Origin: Craspedostauros australis
Lineage: Eukaryota > Bacillariophyta > Bacillariophyceae > Mastogloiales > Achnanthaceae
Assembly (NCBI GenBank): GCA_026770025.1
Contig: JAMXDE010000038.1
Location: 62,001-126,000, forward strand
DNA length: 64,000 bases
Reading direction: 5' to 3'
Each line of letters opens with the position of its first letter. Position 1 is the stretch's first letter. The notes under the pieces were generated by a model, which saw only the letters and a program-made list of their open reading frames with translations, was not told where the DNA came from and ran no database searches. The translations under genes and the position numbers were made by a program. This document shows positions 59,601 to 64,000 of this stretch, piece after piece.

Positions 59601-59803
59601 TGACTCTTCCATCCGAGCACACCATCCTGGATCTGGACTACTCTTTCGACAAGATTGGAACGGATTCATACAAGGCATTCAAGCAGGAGTTGAAGACCAT
59701 CTCATCTGAGATCGATGCGCAAAACGAGAAAGGAGCTCGCAGCGGCGAGCCAAAGTACGAATACCTCAAGCCAGAGAATGTCCCTGCCTCCATCGACATC
59801 TAG
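56696..59803 (+). CDS. Plastid-targeted lipoxygenase, copy 3 with shortened N-terminal module (4 exons)
   Basis: Exons 56696–57367, 57606–58349, 58655–59248 and 59453–59803, all phase 0, total about 786 aa. Iron ligands: His476, His481, His661, Asn665 and final Ile786. Exon 2 is 744 bp, 15 bp longer than in copies 1 and 2, partly from an insert around DPNNPADKKIL. Exon 3 is again 594 bp. The leader MKLHLISAAASGLLWARPGSAF-Q keeps the plastid motif. Exon 1 is the shortest of the three: it lacks the hydrophobic RLQ…EGG segment of the N-terminal module but keeps its SKDLSRGQ and LPNALE parts. WVSHL is WLSHL here. The catalytic core looks complete, so the shorter N-terminus may alter membrane or substrate contact. 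Confidence 0.95.
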
Positions 59804-60598
59804 AGCGTTCGTGTCCTTTGATGTCTGCCGTAGAAACAGTCGGAGCTTTGCTCTGCTGTGAGACCAGACGGCACGCTCAGACCCAACCCAACCAGACCAA
59901 CCTTACCGAATCCAATCCACTTGCCTATCCGGGGACTGTGGTGAACTACACCTTGCGGAAGCAAATGTAGACGTAGCCACGATCCTTTGGCAATCGTTAA
60001 AAAGTCTCTAGTGAAATACATACAAATGCAACTCGAACTACTTCCGGAAGTATCGGCATCGATGGCGTGGCCTCATATTAGTGATTCGATTGGCGACATC
60101 TACATCGACCATCGTCGCGGAAACGGTCAACCACCTTGAGACATGTACCAGTGAGCTGCGAGGTGAATTGGGACAAGCCAAAGTGGCCCCCAACAGTGCT
60201 CGACTTGCAGTTCCGAAGTGGCGAATGAGATGGCGCGAGTTGGATCTTTCGTCACATCTTCGCTCCTTTCGTGATCTCTTGTGGCTCCCTGCATTCGACA
60301 ATCAACCAACACAACCCAACCCAACCGTCCACGCCCCCTGCGAGGACTAGTGCGATTGTTCTTTTGCGAGAATGGTGCAAGGTTCACAACCACGATCAGG
60401 ATCTTTTCGGTGGGCAGACCACTCGTAGATTTCACGACAGCGTGTAGGGCCATTGGCTCCGCATGAAGCTCTCTCAGCTTTGCCTTGTCGTATTGAGGAG
60501 TGCGTGTGTGTTAGTCAATTCCAATAACTGCATTTCACTTTCATCGTCTCCCAAGGTCAGCTGTCCTTACGAGTACAACGACTTGCCGAAGATGCCAC
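59804..60598. other. Intergenic region between lipoxygenase copy 3 and the DUF229 gene
   Basis: About 800 bp between convergent genes. Apart from the duplicated block at 60184–60262, no feature is seen. Confidence 0.5.
60184..60262. repeat. Diverged duplicate of the block at 55690–55790
   Basis: Carries the same two 13-mers as the copy 2 downstream block, in the same order, about 400 bp after the copy 3 stop codon. Confidence 0.65.
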
Positions 60599-63500
60599 TC
60601 ATTCGCAAAACCGTCGCTGCGTTTTGTCGAAGCGGTTGCAAATGCCGAATCCAGCCTTCACAGATGTTTCACGGCAGGAATACTCGTCGATTCGGGCATC
60701 TTCGCAACTTCGATCTTCGGGGATGTCCTGGGTGAGCAGGTTGTACGACCAAGACGGTATTCCAGGTTCGTAGCTTGTCGACGGTGTTGGTTGCTCGATT
60801 GCGCCCGGGCCGAACCTCGACATCAACGCGCGCATTGTACGGTACAGATCATGGCCAGTGACCAATCGTCTCTGGTTGGCGTACAAGGCCTTCTTGGAAA
60901 GTCCAGCGATGTTCTCAGTCACCAGCATCTCTGTCCAAGGTCTGGAATGCTCCACCTGCGTGCTGTAATCCACGGCCAATGGCCCAAACTGGAGACCATG
61001 ATCTGCGCGAACGATGATCATCGTCGGTGAGTTGGAGCTTGTGGCATCCTCGATAATGCTACGCAGCAGCGAGACGACGTGATCATCGTACCGCTCCGCC
61101 CTCAATGAGACTCTGGCCCAATCTGGAGTGTAATCGTGTGCCGCGATGGCATTCAGAAATGCGAGCTTTGGGGAGGAGCTGTACACAGTCCACATCTGAC
61201 GCAGCGCTTCGATCGAAATGTGCGCCTTCTCGATTCCCTCATTGCCGTCCAAACAGATCTCGTTGCTGTCCTCAACTCCCCATCGCTGGAATTTGGTGAT
61301 GCCGGTGAGGTTGAGCAGCTCGATCTTGCGTTCTGCAAGACGACAGAAGGTCCTGTGGGGACGGTAATCGATCTGGAAGGAAGGGAAGAGGTTGTTTTGC
61401 GTGACGTACGGCGACCCTTCAAAGCAGAACTCTTCGCCGAAGTACGTGATGTAGGCATTATTCATACCCACGTCAAACAGCCATGGCAATCCGTTGTACT
61501 TGGTTTGCAATGGCTGAGGACACCAGACGGTCTCGTCGAGGTATGGTCGCTTGCGGTACATCACAAGATCACGGACGACGGAATGCTCATCGTTACACAC
61601 GTGGCCTTCACGGAAGGACTCCAGCAACTGCCCATTGCATTTGTCGGTCCCATTGCTTGGCATGGATATGCAGCCGCTCAGTGCGGCGACTTGGTTGGGA
61701 ATGGAATTGGGTCCATAAATCGACACGTGAGAGGATAGATCCACTCCACAGATTGAGCCTTTGCATTTGTACGAGTACGGATCGTCATCGTCATCGTCAT
61801 CGTCAGTATCATCATCGTTGTCTCTATCACTGCCGTTGTTGTGATGTTCGTCGCGAGTGTTGGGACCCGTCGAAGAAAGTGGAGCCTGTTGAAGACGCTG
61901 CATTCGGTATGATTCCAAAAATGATCGGGTTTTGGGGAAGAATCGATCCGCGTAGCTGGCTGATGCAGAGTCAATTTCTAGGAATAGGATGTTTACCATG
62001 TTGTCTTGATGAGCCGGCGGAAGCTGTTGCTTTCTTGCCCTCAATACGTCGAGTCCTATCACACGAGTTTCCAGATGCAACGGCTTGCCTGGACAGTCCA
62101 CCAGCATGAACGGGGTGATTCGGTCGACGATGACATTCACATCCTCGCCCCAAGGATGCTTGGAACAGCTGTACCAATCGCCAACCTTGCCGGCGCAGCG
62201 ACAGCCTTCCGTAACAATGGCTCGCTGGTTGGATGGAAGTCTTGCAGTGAAATTGAGTTGGGGGCGCTGATGCTGTGGGATATCGGCATAGAATGACATC
62301 ATTGATGGCGGTGTTGGCGACTCGAGCGCCATGCGCTTTCGGGTGGTTGCATTGGCCTCAATCAAGTCGCAGTACTTCTGTGGGATGGCCTGTGTTGTAT
62401 GGCATTCATCACGAGCTTGAGGAAGCGGGAGGAGCAACGATTGGCCGTGCATTGCTATTCTACCGTCCGTGTTACGATCAGGCGGTGGGACACCATCGTG
62501 TCTACTGTGACTGTTGTAATCGACTTGGTTCAGTTCCTCTTCAGTCTCAGTATCGTTCTCGTTCTTGTGTTGATTCAACAACACATCCAGCAACGTTTGG
62601 TGCACATCGAACGGGGTTGTGTGCTTGTGCCGGTTGTCGAGGATAGTTTGCCGCGCTTGCGTTTGTGCCTGTTCCTGGATGTGTTTGGGGAGTTTGATGT
62701 GGAGGATCGGTTGAATACGTTCCACCTGTCCTTCGTATGTTTGGAAGTACGGGCCGTAATGCAGTCCATGATCGGAAACAAGCACCACCGTCAGATCATC
62801 CCACGCGCCGCGTCGGTTGAGTTGCATGCGCGTGGATTGCAAAAAAGTGCGCAACGGCGCATCCAGTGTGCCGGATAGCATCCCAGTGTCTTCATGACTG
62901 TCGATGAACGACAGGAAGGCGGCCCAAGGTGGTTGCTGGATCAGTTCGGAGCTCTGGTAGGATTGGATGAATTTGGTGGCGTACTTCATCAAGTGCAATG
63001 GCGCTGGGATAGAACCGATGCAATTGGGACGCTGGTAGTCAAAGCAGAACATGTGGTGCAAGGCGTCCCCGTGCGTTACGTTTGGCTTGATGGATTGGAC
63101 CATGTTGGAGTTGAGCACGCACCCGTCCTCCGCCTTCAGCGTTGTGTATTTGTACCGACTCTGCCGAAGCTCATCCCAAATCCACTTCGTCGCATCTCTC
63201 TGGTTGTGCGAGGAGATAGAATTGCGATCGTCCAATGACTCACCCGTGTACAGAGCTGCCTGATTCGGACCCGAATTATCTCCCACAGCGGTGTAGTTGG
63301 TGAACTCCACGAATCCGCTGTCTGGGCTGCGCAGCCACGACAATGTGCCGGGTAGGAACCGCCGGAACATCCCGCGGCTGATGGGATCGATCATGATGAA
63401 GAGCAGGCTGTTGTTATTGCCTTTGCTGCTACTCTTCTTGGTTGTCATGGCTGACTTTGTTCGGTATTGAGAAATTGTCATCGGTTGGTTCTTTTTCGGC

Positions 63501-64000
63501 AGAACACCCAACCTGCGTTTATGGGAGTGTCGCTTCAGGTTGATAGCTACGTCATGCCGTTGGATGTGTGTCTCACAAACAGCGATCTGCTGGTCAGAGC
63601 TGTGCGTTTTCAAGACTCCTGTGGATGCCGACGCGGTCGGACAACGTATACAGACTGCCTCGGACTCATCAGCGGTGGGGCCATCAAACCAGATCATCGG
63701 CTTGCTGTCATCAATAGAGATTTCATCACGAGGGATGGCGAATGTGCCATTGCCATCTGTACCAAGTGCATCGGATGGTCTCCTTGGTCTTTTCTCTTTC
63801 TTTTGCCACTCGTCCCATACATCCTGGACACGTCGCTGATCCGGTCCGGCACATCCCGTGTACCATGTGCGCTTGCTGGGCGACCATCGCAACAAGCGGC
63901 TATCCTCCGCGTGAAGTCCAGCCATCTTCTGCGCACCCTTCATTTTCAATTCGTGCTTTTGGCAAGTGTTGTACGGGACGGGTCGCGTGAGATCGACCAT
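60599..64000 (-). CDS. Tandem DUF229/alkaline-phosphatase-like protein (probably 5'-truncated by the window)
   Basis: An uninterrupted frame of 1,133 codons reaches the window edge; the last three bases read ATG on this strand, so the start may be real or internal. There are two copies of the DUF229 layout. Copy 1 (about residues 195–480) has LLFIMIDPISRGMFRRFLPG, YTAVGDNSGPNQAALYTGE and VSDHGLHYGPYFQTYEGQVE. Copy 2 (about 650–1075) has NILFLEIDSASASYADRFFP, SIYGPNSIPNQVAALSGCIS and RADHGLQFGPLAVDYSTQVE. The fold is that of alkaline phosphatase/sulfatase hydrolases. The nucleophile position reads SR in copy 1 but SAS in copy 2, so copy 2 may differ in activity. An acidic Asp run lies in copy 2 near 61780–61830. 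The substrate is unknown. Confidence 0.85.
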   Translation of the reverse strand: MVDLTRPVPYNTCQKHELKMKGAQKMAGLHAEDSRLLRWSPSKRTWYTGCAGPDQRRVQDVWDEWQKKEKRPRRPSDALGTDGNGTFAIPRDEISIDDSKPMIWFDGPTADESEAVCIRCPTASASTGVLKTHSSDQQIAVCETHIQRHDVAINLKRHSHKRRLGVLPKKNQPMTISQYRTKSAMTTKKSSSKGNNNSLLFIMIDPISRGMFRRFLPGTLSWLRSPDSGFVEFTNYTAVGDNSGPNQAALYTGESLDDRNSISSHNQRDATKWIWDELRQSRYKYTTLKAEDGCVLNSNMVQSIKPNVTHGDALHHMFCFDYQRPNCIGSIPAPLHLMKYATKFIQSYQSSELIQQPPWAAFLSFIDSHEDTGMLSGTLDAPLRTFLQSTRMQLNRRGAWDDLTVVLVSDHGLHYGPYFQTYEGQVERIQPILHIKLPKHIQEQAQTQARQTILDNRHKHTTPFDVHQTLLDVLLNQHKNENDTETEEELNQVDYNSHSRHDGVPPPDRNTDGRIAMHGQSLLLPLPQARDECHTTQAIPQKYCDLIEANATTRKRMALESPTPPSMMSFYADIPQHQRPQLNFTARLPSNQRAIVTEGCRCAGKVGDWYSCSKHPWGEDVNVIVDRITPFMLVDCPGKPLHLETRVIGLDVLRARKQQLPPAHQDNMVNILFLEIDSASASYADRFFPKTRSFLESYRMQRLQQAPLSSTGPNTRDEHHNNGSDRDNDDDTDDDDDDDDPYSYKCKGSICGVDLSSHVSIYGPNSIPNQVAALSGCISMPSNGTDKCNGQLLESFREGHVCNDEHSVVRDLVMYRKRPYLDETVWCPQPLQTKYNGLPWLFDVGMNNAYITYFGEEFCFEGSPYVTQNNLFPSFQIDYRPHRTFCRLAERKIELLNLTGITKFQRWGVEDSNEICLDGNEGIEKAHISIEALRQMWTVYSSSPKLAFLNAIAAHDYTPDWARVSLRAERYDDHVVSLLRSIIEDATSSNSPTMIIVRADHGLQFGPLAVDYSTQVEHSRPWTEMLVTENIAGLSKKALYANQRRLVTGHDLYRTMRALMSRFGPGAIEQPTPSTSYEPGIPSWSYNLLTQDIPEDRSCEDARIDEYSCRETSVKAGFGICNRFDKTQRRFCE

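Overview
This is nuclear DNA of a photosynthetic stramenopile, most likely a diatom. The signs are short GT–AG introns (about 75–580 bp), bipartite plastid-targeting leaders with a cleavage-site Phe (PSAAF-Q, PSSAF-Q, PGSAF-Q, TASAF-Q), a protein of the diatom family with the FSTVEIREYP motif, a protein with a DUF6824-like domain, and several CRAL-TRIO proteins. Gene structures were worked out by hand from reading frames, splice consensus and frame continuity across introns. The exon coordinates in the evidence fields are therefore models.

Layout. 0–31 kb is ordinary diatom gene space: a CHR-family chromate transporter (+), a hotdog-fold thioesterase (-), a CRAL-TRIO protein (+), a DUF6824-type protein (+), an FSTVEIREYP protein (+), a divergent proteasome beta-2-like protein (+), a DnaJ-X chaperone (-), a gene-poor 3.6 kb, a Sec14/GOLD protein (-), a GT61-like type II membrane glycosyltransferase (-) and a very large acidic, probably N-myristoylated protein (-).

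31.55–37.90 kb is a 6,349-bp DNA transposon with perfect 31-bp terminal inverted repeats. It carries an intact PIF/Harbinger-like DDE transposase (+) and a divergently transcribed three-exon gene of unknown function (-). Between the two genes lie a 44-bp tandem repeat and a roughly 340-bp, 12-bp-period minisatellite.

39–45 kb holds a Gln/Ser-rich protein of unknown function, a plastid-targeted NicO/NiCoT-type metal transporter and the AP-4 adaptor sigma subunit, which begins with a 26-bp coding exon.

45.7–59.8 kb is the most striking part: three paralogous lipoxygenase genes, one on the minus strand and two in tandem on the plus strand. All have four exons, phase-0 introns at the same places, an exon 3 of exactly 594 bp, a complete set of iron ligands (His, His, His, Asn, C-terminal Ile) and plastid-type leaders. 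None shows a recognisable N-terminal PLAT domain; a different N-terminal module fills that place. They probably make oxylipin precursors (fatty-acid hydroperoxides) in or around the plastid.

The right edge (60.6–64 kb) is a gene with two tandem DUF229/alkaline-phosphatase-like domains, probably cut at its 5' end by the window. I found no convincing tRNA, rRNA or CRISPR.
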